From Flavobacteriales bacterium UBA7612 (GTDB lineage: Bacteria > Bacteroidota > Bacteroidia > Flavobacteriales > Weeksellaceae): DNA of 64,000 bases. Every line of letters starts with the position of its first letter. The first letter of the stretch is position 1. The position numbers and the translations under genes were made by a program. Of this stretch, positions 9,729 to 18,444 are shown piece after piece. The DNA lies in NCBI GenBank assembly GCA_002484335.1, contig DLJQ01000001.1, positions 99,435 through 163,434 on the forward strand, read 5' to 3'. The notes beneath the pieces are model-generated. The model made no database searches. It saw only the letters and a program-made list of their open reading frames with translations, and had not been told where the DNA came from.

Positions 9729-9750
9729 TATTTAAAAGTCTATTACTTTC

Positions 9751-10353
9751 TTATTTTGCAGATGCAAATCTTTCAGCAACTTTATCCCAGTTAATTACAC
9801 TGAAAAAAGCTTCAATATAATCTGGACGACGGTTTTGGTAGTTTAAGTAATAAGCATGTTCCCAAACATCTAATCCTAAAATAGGAAAACCTTGTACATC
9901 AGCAACTGGCATTAATGTAGAATCTTGGTTTGGAGTAGAAGTTACTACAACTTTACCATCTTTTACGATTAACCAAGCCCATCCTGAACCAAAACGAGTT
10001 GCAGCAGCTTTAGAAAATTCATCTTTAAAAGCTTCAAAAGATCCATAAGCAGCGTTAATAGCTTCTGCTACTTCTGCTGTAGGTTCTTTACTTCCTCCAG
10101 GAGTTAAAATTTCCCAGAATAAGTTGTGATTATAAAAACCACCTCCGTTGTTACGTACAGCTGGTTTATCTGTTCCTTTAGCTAAAATTTCTTCAATTGT
10201 AGCATTTTCTAAATCTGTTCCTTCAATTGCAGCATTTAAGTTATTTGTATAAGCAGCATGATGTTTATCATGATGAATTTCCATTGTTTTTGCGTCAATA
10301 TAAGGTTCTAATGCATCAAATGCATAAGGTAATTTTGATAATTCAAAAGCCAT
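9751..10353 (-). CDS. sodA: Superoxide dismutase, Mn-type (Fe/Mn family)
   Basis: This 200-residue, full-length cytoplasmic Fe/Mn superoxide dismutase has the metal ligands MEIHHDKHH (first ligand H27), the YNHNLFW histidine and DVWEHAYY. RNNGGGFYNH together with STPNQDS places glycines and a glutamine where Mn enzymes have them, so Mn use or cambialistic behaviour is more likely than strict Fe. It dismutates superoxide to oxygen and peroxide. The codon choice looks richer in G and C than the neighbours, as expected for a strongly expressed gene. Confidence 0.96.
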   Translation of the reverse strand: MAFELSKLPYAFDALEPYIDAKTMEIHHDKHHAAYTNNLNAAIEGTDLENATIEEILAKGTDKPAVRNNGGGFYNHNLFWEILTPGGSKEPTAEVAEAINAAYGSFEAFKDEFSKAAATRFGSGWAWLIVKDGKVVVTSTPNQDSTLMPVADVQGFPILGLDVWEHAYYLNYQNRRPDYIEAFFSVINWDKVAERFASAK

Positions 10354-10488
10354 AATATTTATTTTTTTAGATTTATTTATTTTTATAAATATACGGATAT
10401 TTAAGCAAAAATAATTCCGAAGCTATAGATTTTTTAACAATATTTAATAGTAAAATCTTATTTTAGTAAAATCTAAAAAATTATAGAA

Positions 10489-11688
10489 ATGAAAATAGCT
10501 TGGAAAATCATCAAATGGTTCATTATTTTTATCTGTACAATAATCTTAATTCTTTATGCTACAGGAAATAGTTATATTTTTAGAGGAGTTAAGTTAACCT
10601 ATCTTAAAGGTTTAAAAACTGCAAATATTAATGATTATAAAGATTTTGATAATAATGTTATTTTGGCAGGTGCTCCACGAATATGGCAGAATCATATCAA
10701 TTATAATGAATTTCCATTGTCAAAAAATTTTGAAAAAGAAATGAATGATTATAAATCTTCTAGCTTTATTATCATAAAAGACAATCAACTATTAAGTGAA
10801 TATTATTTTAACGGTTATGTACAAAATAGTATTACCAATTCTTTCTCTATGGCAAAAAGTTTCACGACAATGCTTTTAGGAAAAGCTATTGAACAAGGTT
10901 ACATAAAAAGTTTAGATCAAAAAATTATAGATTTTTTACCTGAATTTAAAGATGATAAATTTGGCGCTGAATGTACTGTTGGTGATTTATCTGCAATGAC
11001 ATCTGGATATGACTGGGATGAAAATTATTATTTCCCTTTAAACCCAACTGCAAAAGCTTATTACGGTGATGATATAGTAAAACAAATGTTAGACAGAAAG
11101 TTTGTTTCTAAACCAGGACAACATTTTAAATATCAATCGAGTGACACACAACTACTCGGTATTGTTATACAACGAGCTATAAAAAATAAATCATTATCAC
11201 AATATTTTCAGGAAGAATTTTGGCAACCAATGGGAATGGAATTAGATGCCCAATGGTCAAAAGATAATCCAAACGGAATGGAAAAAACATATTGTTGTTT
11301 TAATGCTTCTGCAAGGGATTATGCAAAACTTGGACAACTCTTACTAAATGGAGGAAGTTGGTATGGAAAACAAATTCTTGATGCTGATTTCGTGAAAAAA
11401 ATGATTACTCCAAACACTAAAGCATTTGCTACAAACGAGAATAAAACATACGGTTACTCTATTTGGATGGACTATAACTACAAAACGCCTTTTTATGCAA
11501 TGTTAGGACATTTAGGACAACGAATTATAATTGTTCCAAATGAAAATTTAGTTATTGTAAGAACAGGAGAAACCCATAATGACACACCAAAAAATAATCC
11601 TCTAAAAGATGGAGATATTTACCGATTGGTTGATGAAGCAATGCGAATAAATAATAAAGAAAATGATACAACGAATACCCTACAATAA
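10489..11688 (+). CDS. Serine hydrolase, class C beta-lactamase fold
   Basis: This 399-residue protein has an N-terminal membrane segment (residues 8-25) and a beta-lactamase/transpeptidase-like domain. The nucleophile motif is SMAK (S-x-x-K, about residue 120), followed by TSGYDWDENYYF and YQSSDTQLLG. The C-terminal LGHLGQRIIIVP supplies the third motif region. It faces the periplasm and may act on peptides, esters or peptidoglycan; true beta-lactamase activity is not implied. It overlaps the next gene by 26 bp, suggesting coupled translation. Confidence 0.82.
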   Translation: MKIAWKIIKWFIIFICTIILILYATGNSYIFRGVKLTYLKGLKTANINDYKDFDNNVILAGAPRIWQNHINYNEFPLSKNFEKEMNDYKSSSFIIIKDNQLLSEYYFNGYVQNSITNSFSMAKSFTTMLLGKAIEQGYIKSLDQKIIDFLPEFKDDKFGAECTVGDLSAMTSGYDWDENYYFPLNPTAKAYYGDDIVKQMLDRKFVSKPGQHFKYQSSDTQLLGIVIQRAIKNKSLSQYFQEEFWQPMGMELDAQWSKDNPNGMEKTYCCFNASARDYAKLGQLLLNGGSWYGKQILDADFVKKMITPNTKAFATNENKTYGYSIWMDYNYKTPFYAMLGHLGQRIIIVPNENLVIVRTGETHNDTPKNNPLKDGDIYRLVDEAMRINNKENDTTNTLQ

Positions 11689-12370
11689 AATTTTATTTTT
11701 AGATATAGAAACTGTTCCACAAACAGACGATTGGAATCTATTACCTGATAGAACAAAAACTTTGTGGGAAAAGAAAACTAATTTTCAACGAAATAATAAC
11801 GAAATTTCTCCTGAAGAATTTTATCATGAACGTGCTGGAATAATGGCAGAGTTTGGTAAAATTATATGTATTTCTGTCGGAATTATTGTAAAGGATTCTT
11901 TTATACATATAAAAAGTTTTTACGGACATGACGAACGAAAAATTCTTGAAGGTTTTAATACGCTTTTGATTGAAAACTTTTTTAAACCTGACCATATATT
12001 ATGTGCGCACAATGGAAAAGAATTTGATTTTCCATACATCGCAAGAAGAATGATTATTAACCAAGTTGAAATTCCTTCCATTTTACAATTGTTTGGTAAA
12101 AAACCATGGGAAATACAACATTTAGATACAATGGAGTTGTGGAAATTTGGTGATTATAAGAACTATACATCGCTTGATTTACTGGCTAATGTTTTAGACA
12201 TTCCTACTCCAAAAGATGATATTGATGGCTCACAGGTTGCTCATGTTTATTACAACGAAAACAACTTAGAAAGAATAAAAGATTATTGCGAAAAAGATGT
12301 TATAACATTAATCAATGTATTCAGAAAACTGAGATATGATACTACTTTGCAACGAAAAGAAGATATTTAA
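11663..12370 (+). CDS. PolB-like predicted 3'-5' exonuclease (DEDD, RNase H fold)
   Basis: This 235-residue protein shows the DEDD exonuclease signatures: FLDIETVP (motif I, D and E), CAHNGKEFDFPYIARRM (motif II) and YCEKDVITLINVF (motif III). It matches the stand-alone PolB-like exonuclease family of Bacteroidota rather than a polymerase subunit. It likely trims 3' DNA or RNA ends in the cytoplasm. The start ATG lies inside the end of the upstream hydrolase gene, and no later ATG keeps motif I. Confidence 0.85.
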   Translation: MIQRIPYNKILFLDIETVPQTDDWNLLPDRTKTLWEKKTNFQRNNNEISPEEFYHERAGIMAEFGKIICISVGIIVKDSFIHIKSFYGHDERKILEGFNTLLIENFFKPDHILCAHNGKEFDFPYIARRMIINQVEIPSILQLFGKKPWEIQHLDTMELWKFGDYKNYTSLDLLANVLDIPTPKDDIDGSQVAHVYYNENNLERIKDYCEKDVITLINVFRKLRYDTTLQRKEDI

Positions 12371-12378
12371 CTTAAAAT

Positions 12379-12476
12379 GCGACAAGGATTGTAGTGGAAA
12401 TCCTTTTATAAAAATAACTGAGTTATTTTTATAAAAGATTGAAATGAAAAGCCTGCCCGGTCGCCCAAAACAATAA
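12379..12476 (+). repeat. Interspersed palindromic repeat, copy B
   Basis: The plus-orientation ends are GGATTGTAGTGGAAATCC and AAGATTGAAATGAAAAGCC followed by GGTCGCCC. The middle is a 16-bp perfect hairpin (CTTTTATAAAAATAAC, TGA loop). This hairpin sequence is shared with copy G rather than with A, C or H. Confidence 0.8.
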
Positions 12477-12482
12477 AAAACA

Positions 12483-12938
12483 ATGAATAAATTAGTAAGA
12501 ACAGATTCTAATCATCCTGATTTTGAGAAATTAGTTATTGAGCTTGACAAAGATTTAGCTGCAAAAAATGGCGAAAAAAATGATTTTTTTGCTCAGTACA
12601 ACAAAATTGACCTCATCAAAAATGTTATACTCGCTTATGACAATGATGTTGTTGTTGGTTGTGGTGCAATGAAAGAATATGAAGATGGAACAATGGAAAT
12701 TAAGAGAATGTTTGTTCCATTGGAATGTAGAGGAAAAGGAATTGCTGGTCAAATTTTAAAAGAATTACAAGTTTGGGCGAAAGAATTAGGTTATCAGAAA
12801 TGTGTTTTAGAAACTGGAGATAAAATGATTGAGGCAATTGGACTTTATAAAAAAAATAATTTTGTTGTAATTCCGAATTACGGACAATATGCTTCTGAAG
12901 AAAGTAGCATTTGTTTTGAAAAATTATTAACAGAATAA
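12483..12938 (+). CDS. GNAT-family N-acetyltransferase
   Basis: This 151-residue single GNAT domain has the acetyl-CoA pyrophosphate loop RGKGIAGQILKEL, preceded by MEIKRMFVP (strand 4). ETGDKMIEAIGLYKKNNF forms the C-terminal motif. It transfers an acetyl group from acetyl-CoA to an unknown amine. It begins 7 bp after repeat copy B and ends at a strong shared terminator, so it may have its own transcript. Confidence 0.88.
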   Translation: MNKLVRTDSNHPDFEKLVIELDKDLAAKNGEKNDFFAQYNKIDLIKNVILAYDNDVVVGCGAMKEYEDGTMEIKRMFVPLECRGKGIAGQILKELQVWAKELGYQKCVLETGDKMIEAIGLYKKNNFVVIPNYGQYASEESSICFEKLLTE

Positions 12939-12948
12939 TTTTATAAAA

Positions 12949-12985
12949 AAAACTACATTATCTAAAATAATGTAGTTTTTTATTT
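12949..12985. terminator. Bidirectional terminator between convergent genes
   Basis: AAAACTACATTAT (12949-12961) pairs with ATAATGTAGTTTT (12967-12979). A runs of A on one side and T on the other serve both the acetyltransferase and the nitroreductase. Confidence 0.88.
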
Positions 12986-12986
12986 T

Positions 12987-13586
12987 TTAAATGGATTGAA
13001 TTACTTGATCTATTGGTAAACGTTGTTTTGATGTAATATTTGGCTGATTAGTATCTTCTGGATTTCTATATCCTATAGCCACAGCAAATAATGTTTTATA
13101 ATCTTTTAATTCTAAAATCTCATCAAATTCTTCATTTGAAATTCCTTCCATTGGAGTACTATCTATACCAAGGCTTGCACAAGCAGAAAGAAAATATCCT
13201 AAAGAAAGATAGACTTGGTGTTGTAACCAAGATTTTGTAAATGCTTCCCCTTTTGCTTTCACATTCGTGAAATAATAATTAATATTTCCTTCTGGTAAAT
13301 ATTCTTTTATTTGCTTTTCGAATAGTTCTATATTATCTAATGCACTAAAAACAACGACATGACTTGCATCGTTTATTTTTTCTCCATTGAAAGAAGATGC
13401 TGCAGCTAATTTTTGTTTCATATCATAATCAGAAACAAAAATAAATTTCCATGGTTGACTGTTAATTGAAGATGGACTAAGTTGAAGAATTTCTTTTAAT
13501 TCTTCAATTTCTTTATCAGAAATTTTACGATCACTTGCATACTTTTTTGTTGTATACCTTTTTTTTGCTAACTCTAAAAAATTCAT
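12987..13586 (-). CDS. Nitroreductase-family oxidoreductase (second copy)
   Basis: This 199-residue nitroreductase has KRYTTKKY at the start, SPSSINSQPWKFIF for FMN binding, STPMEGIS in the middle and AIGYRNPEDTNQP near the end. The canonical NSQPW makes it a closer match to NfsB/YodC enzymes than the 360-992 protein. It is divergent from another HxlR regulator 97 bp away, and so repeats the arrangement at the start of the window. Likely substrates are quinones or nitroaromatics with NAD(P)H as donor. Confidence 0.92.
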   Translation of the reverse strand: MNFLELAKKRYTTKKYASDRKISDKEIEELKEILQLSPSSINSQPWKFIFVSDYDMKQKLAAASSFNGEKINDASHVVVFSALDNIELFEKQIKEYLPEGNINYYFTNVKAKGEAFTKSWLQHQVYLSLGYFLSACASLGIDSTPMEGISNEEFDEILELKDYKTLFAVAIGYRNPEDTNQPNITSKQRLPIDQVIQSI

Positions 13587-13610
13587 ACGTTTATTATTTT
13601 ATTTTTATAC

Positions 13611-13655
13611 TGTAATTTTTATAGTTACAAAACTAATTTAAGTTTAATATATTTG
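13611..13655. promoter_or_regulatory. Divergent promoters, second nitroreductase/HxlR pair
   Basis: The minus-strand -7 element TAGTTTTG (13628-13635) faces the nitroreductase, and the plus-strand TATATTTG (13648-13655) faces the regulator. TGTAA-N9-TTACA (13611-13629) is an inverted repeat. The half-site GTTACAA (13624-13630) is the complement of TTGTAAC in the first pair's candidate operator. Confidence 0.5.
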
Positions 13656-13683
13656 CAATAACGGTCATAAATGATAGTAGCTG

Positions 13684-14034
13684 ATGTATAGTTTAGATGA
13701 AAAAACATATCCTTGTAGTACAAGTATAACAATGAAGTATATTGGGGGAAAATGGAAAGCTGTAATTCTAATCCACTTAATAGAGAAAAAACGTTACAGT
13801 GAGCTAAGAAAAACGTGTCTTAATATTTCTGAAAGAACACTTAGCCTACAATTAAAAGAGCTGGAAGCGGATGGTTTGGTTAAACGTACTGTTTATACAA
13901 CAAAACCTCCTCTAAAAGTAGATTATGAATTAACTGAATTTGGAAAAACATTAATCCCGTTATTACATGCTATTGCTAATTGGGGAGATGAAACAATACA
14001 AACCAATGACAAAATAACTATTGTAGGAAATTAA
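13684..14034 (+). CDS. HxlR-family winged-helix regulator (second copy)
   Basis: This 116-residue protein is the same length as its paralogue at 1083 and also has a cysteine at residue 11 (KTYPCSTS). YIGGKWKAVILIHL opens the winged helix, and NISERTLSLQLKELEADGLVKR is the recognition region. The paired position and divergent nitroreductase suggest a redox or electrophile sensor that represses both genes. It is followed after 28 bp by a membrane protein that may be co-transcribed. Confidence 0.88.
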   Translation: MYSLDEKTYPCSTSITMKYIGGKWKAVILIHLIEKKRYSELRKTCLNISERTLSLQLKELEADGLVKRTVYTTKPPLKVDYELTEFGKTLIPLLHAIANWGDETIQTNDKITIVGN

Positions 14035-14062
14035 TTGTAAATTGGTTATCCACTAAATTTTA

Positions 14063-14572
14063 ATGAAAACAATAAAAGAAAAATTAACTTATATTATCTA
14101 TTGGATTATAATTTTTATTTCCTCTAGTTCTATGATTATCTATGGAATTTTAAAACCATTTCAATTTGAATCTTTCCCTATAAATAATAACTCTGGTTTA
14201 TCCGAAGGACACAAATTAATGTGGTCTTTCTACTCTTATTCTGCAACTTATCCTATTGTTATTGGAATATGCGAATTGATAGGAGGTTTATTTTTATTGT
14301 TTAATAGAACAAGAATTTTTGGTTGTATACTACTTACTATTCTACTTTCTAATATAATTTTACAAGATTATTTATATGAGATAAAAGCATTAAATACAGC
14401 TATTTATTACCAATTATTAATTATAATAATACTGATTTTTGATAAAGAAAAAGTAAAAAAAGTATTCAGAGAATTGTTTCGTATTAATCGAAAAAATAAA
14501 AATATTCCTTTATTAATAGTAGCCTTAATTATTGCTATTCTATTTAAATTATTCGAAAATAAGTTTTTATAA
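14063..14572 (+). CDS. DoxX-like small membrane protein
   Basis: This 169-residue protein has about four or five hydrophobic helices (near residues 10-30, 65-88, 90-105, 115-132 and 148-165). YPIVIGICELIGGLFLLFNRTRIFG has the acidic-and-glycine helix pattern of DoxX-like proteins, which are often co-encoded with redox enzymes. There are no cofactor ligands. The function is unknown; the position after the HxlR gene suggests membership in the nitroreductase regulon. Confidence 0.6.
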   Translation: MKTIKEKLTYIIYWIIIFISSSSMIIYGILKPFQFESFPINNNSGLSEGHKLMWSFYSYSATYPIVIGICELIGGLFLLFNRTRIFGCILLTILLSNIILQDYLYEIKALNTAIYYQLLIIIILIFDKEKVKKVFRELFRINRKNKNIPLLIVALIIAILFKLFENKFL

Positions 14573-14650
14573 AATAAAAAAATACTCGTCCAATTTTCGG
14601 TTGCTAAATAGTCTCGTTCAGTTGTTCTTTTGTATAAAAAAATAAAACAA

Positions 14651-15406
14651 ATGAACTTTACAGAATTACATCAACAAAATAACCCTTTACTTATAGCAAA
14701 CGTTTGGGATATACCAAGTACAAAAATTGCAGAGGAATTAGGGTTTAAGGCAATAGGAACATCAAGTGCAGCAATAGCATCTCTTTTTGGTTATAATGAT
14801 GGAGAAGATATGTCTTTCTCCGAATTAGAATATATGGTAAAACGTATTCGTGCAACTACTCAACTTCCATTATCTGTTGATATCGAATCTGGATATTCTG
14901 ATGATACAGATACTATAGCCAACAATATTATCAAATTAGTTAATTTAGGAATTGTTGGAATTAATATAGAAGATAGTAAGGTAAATGAAAAAAGAGAACT
15001 GATAAATGCAGAAAAATTTGCTCAGCAATTATTAGAAATAAAAACTATACTTAGGGCAGAAAATAAAAATGTTTTTATGAATGTTCGTACAGATACATTT
15101 TTGCTTGGAGTTCCTAATGTTATAGATGAAACAAAAAAAAGAATAGATTTATATACTAAAGCAGGAGCTGATGGAATTTTTGTACCTTGTATAGAGAATT
15201 TAGAAGATATACAAGAAATTGTAAATTACACAAGATTACCAATTAATGTAATGTGCTTGCCTAATCTCCCTGATTTCGAAATTTTAAAAAATTTAGGTGT
15301 AAAGAGAATAAGTATGGGAAATTTTTTATTTGATAAAATGTACCAGAATTTCAAAGAATTAGAAAATGATGTTTTAATAAACAAATCGTTTAAATCTATA
15401 TTTTAA
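14651..15406 (+). CDS. Isocitrate lyase/PEP mutase-family enzyme
   Basis: The ATG at 14651 is chosen over a TTG at 14630, giving MNFTELHQQ and 251 residues. The TIM-barrel signatures are LLIANVWDIPS, AIGTSSAAIA, SVDIESGYSDD (Mg-binding acidic loop), GINIEDS and ADGIFVPCI. The superfamily makes or breaks C-C or C-P bonds in 2-oxo acids (oxaloacetate, methylisocitrate, phosphonopyruvate). The motif set does not pick one reaction. Its stop overlaps the ada start by one base, so the two are translated together. Confidence 0.8.
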   Translation: MNFTELHQQNNPLLIANVWDIPSTKIAEELGFKAIGTSSAAIASLFGYNDGEDMSFSELEYMVKRIRATTQLPLSVDIESGYSDDTDTIANNIIKLVNLGIVGINIEDSKVNEKRELINAEKFAQQLLEIKTILRAENKNVFMNVRTDTFLLGVPNVIDETKKRIDLYTKAGADGIFVPCIENLEDIQEIVNYTRLPINVMCLPNLPDFEILKNLGVKRISMGNFLFDKMYQNFKELENDVLINKSFKSIF

Positions 15407-16482
15407 TGTTAATAACAGATAAACATAAAATAAATGAATACTACAAAGCTTTGGTGGATAGAGAACAAAGCTTTGTAGGTATTTTTTTTGTTGGCGTAAA
15501 AACAACATCTGTTTTTTGTATTGCAACATGTAGAGCTAGGAAACCTAAGCAAGAAAATGTAGAATTTTTTAGTTCTTTTAAAGATGCTTTAGATAATGGT
15601 TACAGACCTTGTAAAATTTGCAAACCGACAGAAAATGCAAATGAAACACCTGAACAAATAGAAACTGCGATTCAGTTAGTAAAAGATAATCCAAAGCAAA
15701 AAATAAAGGATTATCAATTACGAGAGATTGGTATAAGCCCTGAAGTTGTAAGAAGATGGTTCAAAAAAAACTATGGTATAACTTATCAAACTTTCCAGAG
15801 AATGTATAGAATAAATAGTGCATTTCAGGAATTAAAAAACGGAAAAAACACAACAAATACAGCGTTTGATTCTGGTTATGAATCATTAAGTGGTTTTGGT
15901 TATACATTTAAAAAAATTATGGGAAATTCACCTAAAAATAGTGAAGATAAAACAGTAATTTTAATAAGTAGACACACAACTCCAATTGGTCCAATGTTTA
16001 TTTGTGCGACAGAAAATGGAATTTGTTTAGTTGAATTTGTTGATAGAAAAATGCTAGAAACGGAATTTAAAGATCTACAGAATAAATTGAATGCAGTTAT
16101 TGTTACTGGAGAAAATGACCATATAAAATTAGCTAAAAAAGAACTAGATGAATATTTTAATGGTACAAGAAAGGAATTTACAGTAAAACTTGTAACTCCA
16201 GGAACAGATTTTCAGAATTCTGTTTGGACTATCCTTCAAGATATACCTTATGGAAAAACAGTAAGTTATCAAACACAAGCAGAAAAATTAAATAATGCAA
16301 AAGCAATAAGAGCTGTAGCCTCTGCCAATGGGCATAATAGAATTTCAATTATCATTCCTTGCCATAGAGTAATTGGGAAAGATGGAAAGATGACTGGCTA
16401 TGGTGGAGGAATAGAACGTAAAAAATGGTTATTAGAACATGAAGAAAAAAAATCAGCTCCTTATCAATTAAAGATTTACTAA
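15406..16482 (+). CDS. ada: Bifunctional Ada: methylphosphotriester and O6-methylguanine DNA methyltransferase / activator
   Basis: This 358-residue full-length Ada has an N-terminal zinc domain with Cys38, Cys42, Cys69 and Cys72 (FCIATC, CKIC), exactly the E. coli spacing. An AraC-type helix-turn-helix (about 110-180) and a C-terminal Ogt domain with the acceptor in IIPCHRVIG (Cys319) follow. It repairs O6-methylguanine and methylphosphotriesters by self-methylation. Methylation of the N-terminal cysteine turns family members into activators of their own operon. It overlaps the genes on both sides by one base. Confidence 0.95.
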   Translation: MLITDKHKINEYYKALVDREQSFVGIFFVGVKTTSVFCIATCRARKPKQENVEFFSSFKDALDNGYRPCKICKPTENANETPEQIETAIQLVKDNPKQKIKDYQLREIGISPEVVRRWFKKNYGITYQTFQRMYRINSAFQELKNGKNTTNTAFDSGYESLSGFGYTFKKIMGNSPKNSEDKTVILISRHTTPIGPMFICATENGICLVEFVDRKMLETEFKDLQNKLNAVIVTGENDHIKLAKKELDEYFNGTRKEFTVKLVTPGTDFQNSVWTILQDIPYGKTVSYQTQAEKLNNAKAIRAVASANGHNRISIIIPCHRVIGKDGKMTGYGGGIERKKWLLEHEEKKSAPYQLKIY

Positions 16483-17240
16483 TGGATAACCTCGAAATTA
16501 ATTATGAAATAAAACAACCTGATGAATCTATTTCAGATTTTGTAGAAAGTTTTTGGTTCATAAAAAATAATTCTTCTAAAGATAAAGAGATTGTTATAAT
16601 GCCTGATGGAAGAGTTGATTTTACTATTTCTCGCTCTTCTAAAGATAATTTTAGGATTGTACGATCAGGTCTAGAAACCTATCCTCAAACAGTAACTCTA
16701 CAAGCCAATACAATTATCTTTGCAATTAGTTTTAAGTTACTTTCTATAGAATATATTTTTCATGATTCTATAGCTAATATTATAGATGATGCAACTTATC
16801 TTCCAGTAAACTTCTGGAATTTTAAAGAAGAAGATCTAAATGATTTTAATTCTTTTTGTAAAAAATCTATTTCTAAAATTAAAGAACATCTTCCAGAAAA
16901 AATCGATAATAGAAAAGAAAAACTATTTAAATTAATTTATGATAACAATGGAGAAATAAGTATAAAAGAACTTTCTGAAGAAGTATCATGGAGTGAGAGG
17001 CAAATTAATCGTTACTTTAATCAAAGATTTGGAATTTCTTTGAAAAAATATAATAAAATATTACGTTTTAAAGCTTCATTTGAACATATAAAAAAAGGAA
17101 AATTATTTCCTCAACAAAATTTCACAGATCAATCTCATTTTATTAAAGAGGTTAAAAAACTAGCTGGTGTTTCTCCAAAAGAATTGAAAAAAAATGAAAA
17201 CGACCGATTTATACAATTTTCAGTAATTCCACTAAAGTAA
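16482..17240 (+). CDS. AraC-family transcriptional regulator with DUF6597-type sensor
   Basis: This 252-residue protein has an N-terminal cupin-like region typical of DUF6597 (ESFWFIKNN, EIVIMPDGRVDFTIS) and a C-terminal AraC helix-turn-helix with SWSERQINRYFNQRFGISLKKY. QNFTDQSHFIKEVKKLAGVSP is the second motif. It is the last of three genes joined by one-base overlaps, and stands 21 bp before a flavin monooxygenase it may control. The effector is unknown. Confidence 0.85.
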   Translation: MDNLEINYEIKQPDESISDFVESFWFIKNNSSKDKEIVIMPDGRVDFTISRSSKDNFRIVRSGLETYPQTVTLQANTIIFAISFKLLSIEYIFHDSIANIIDDATYLPVNFWNFKEEDLNDFNSFCKKSISKIKEHLPEKIDNRKEKLFKLIYDNNGEISIKELSEEVSWSERQINRYFNQRFGISLKKYNKILRFKASFEHIKKGKLFPQQNFTDQSHFIKEVKKLAGVSPKELKKNENDRFIQFSVIPLK

Positions 17241-17261
17241 TTTTGTTATAAAATAAACAAA

Positions 17262-18416
17262 ATGAAAATACAGGATAAAAAAGTTGCTATCATAGGTGGA
17301 GGACCAGGAGGATTAACTCTTGCGCGACTATTACAAGTGAAAGGTTTAAGTGTGAAAGTTTATGAACGTGACTTAAATGAAAATATTCGCCCACAAGGAG
17401 CTCCACTAGATTTACATGAAGAATCTGGATTGGCTGCAATAAAACAAGCAGGATTATTAGAGGAATTCAAGAAGAATTATATGCTTGGAGCAGATAGATT
17501 AAAAATTATGGGTAAAAACGGTACCATTCATTTTAATGATCATAATAAAAAGCTTGAAGAAAATTTTGAAAATCCATCTTTTAGACCAGAAATTGATAGA
17601 GGAGCATTAAGAGAAATATTATTAAACTCTTTAAATAAAAATAAAGTTGTATGGAATAGCCATTTTCTTTCAATGAGTAAACAGGGAAATGGTTGGTCAT
17701 TAAATTTCGAAAATAAAGATTCTGTTTATGCAGATATTGTTATAGGTGCTGATGGTGCAAATTCAAAAATTCGTTCTTATTTAACACCTACTAAACCTAT
17801 TTATTCTGGAATAACAATGTTAGAAGGTAATATTTCTAATGCAACTATTAATTCACCTATTGTTAATTCCTTTTTAGAAGGTGGTAAAATTATGGCTTTT
17901 GGAAATGGTAAGAATATAATGATAGGTCAGAAAGCAAATAATACAATAGGATTTTACATAAGTCTCAAAATAGAAGAGAATTATTTTTCTTCTCACAAAA
18001 TCGATTTTAATGACAAAGAACAATTAACCCATTGGTTCAAAAAAGAATATAAGGATTGGAATTTCAAAATTTGGGAAGAGTTATTAATCAATGCAAAGCA
18101 ACCTATAATTCCTCGTCCAATCTGCTATATGCCGTTAGACCAGAATTGGATAACTCAACCAAATTTAACTATTATAGGTGATGCTGCTCATGTAATACCT
18201 CCTTTTGCAGGAGAAGGAGTTAACATGGCGATGTTAGATGCTTTAGAGTTAAGCGAAAATCTTATTTCAGAAAATAGTTTGTTCCAAGAATATGAAATAA
18301 AGATGAGAAAAAGATCTTTAAAAATAACACAATTATCATTGGATAATGGAGAAAAAATGCACAATAAAAATGCTTTATCATTTATGTTAGATTTTTTTAA
18401 TAATAAAACTGTTTAA
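17262..18416 (+). CDS. Tet(X)-like class A flavin monooxygenase
   Basis: This 384-residue protein has GGGPGGLTLARLL (FAD Rossmann loop), GADGANSKIRS (DG motif), IIGDAAHVIPPFAGEGVNMAMLDA (GD motif, split here as one recognisable block) and a C-terminal helix, as in Tet(X). Length and the PLDLHEESGLAA segment also match that family. By hand alignment the tetracycline-contact residues usually cited for Tet(X), Gln192, Arg213 and His234, appear here as Glu, Lys and Gly. Hydroxylation of an aromatic or polyketide substrate is therefore likely, but tetracycline inactivation is doubtful. It may be driven by the Ada/AraC operon. Confidence 0.82.
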   Translation: MKIQDKKVAIIGGGPGGLTLARLLQVKGLSVKVYERDLNENIRPQGAPLDLHEESGLAAIKQAGLLEEFKKNYMLGADRLKIMGKNGTIHFNDHNKKLEENFENPSFRPEIDRGALREILLNSLNKNKVVWNSHFLSMSKQGNGWSLNFENKDSVYADIVIGADGANSKIRSYLTPTKPIYSGITMLEGNISNATINSPIVNSFLEGGKIMAFGNGKNIMIGQKANNTIGFYISLKIEENYFSSHKIDFNDKEQLTHWFKKEYKDWNFKIWEELLINAKQPIIPRPICYMPLDQNWITQPNLTIIGDAAHVIPPFAGEGVNMAMLDALELSENLISENSLFQEYEIKMRKRSLKITQLSLDNGEKMHNKNALSFMLDFFNNKTV

Positions 18417-18444
18417 ACTTTTAAAATTATATTTATTTTTTCTT

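Noticed and set aside
14630..14650. TTG start for the PEP-mutase-like gene, and similar TTG extensions before hisS, rng, lptC, azu and the DUF2459 gene
   Set aside because: In each case an in-frame ATG a few codons later fits the family start or signal peptide better. TTG is kept only for the nuclease at 42425 and the flippase at 60545, where no suitable ATG exists.
17262..18416. Calling the flavin monooxygenase a tet(X) resistance gene
   Set aside because: Family motifs match, but the residues usually contacting tetracycline appear changed, and the context is a repair operon on the chromosome.
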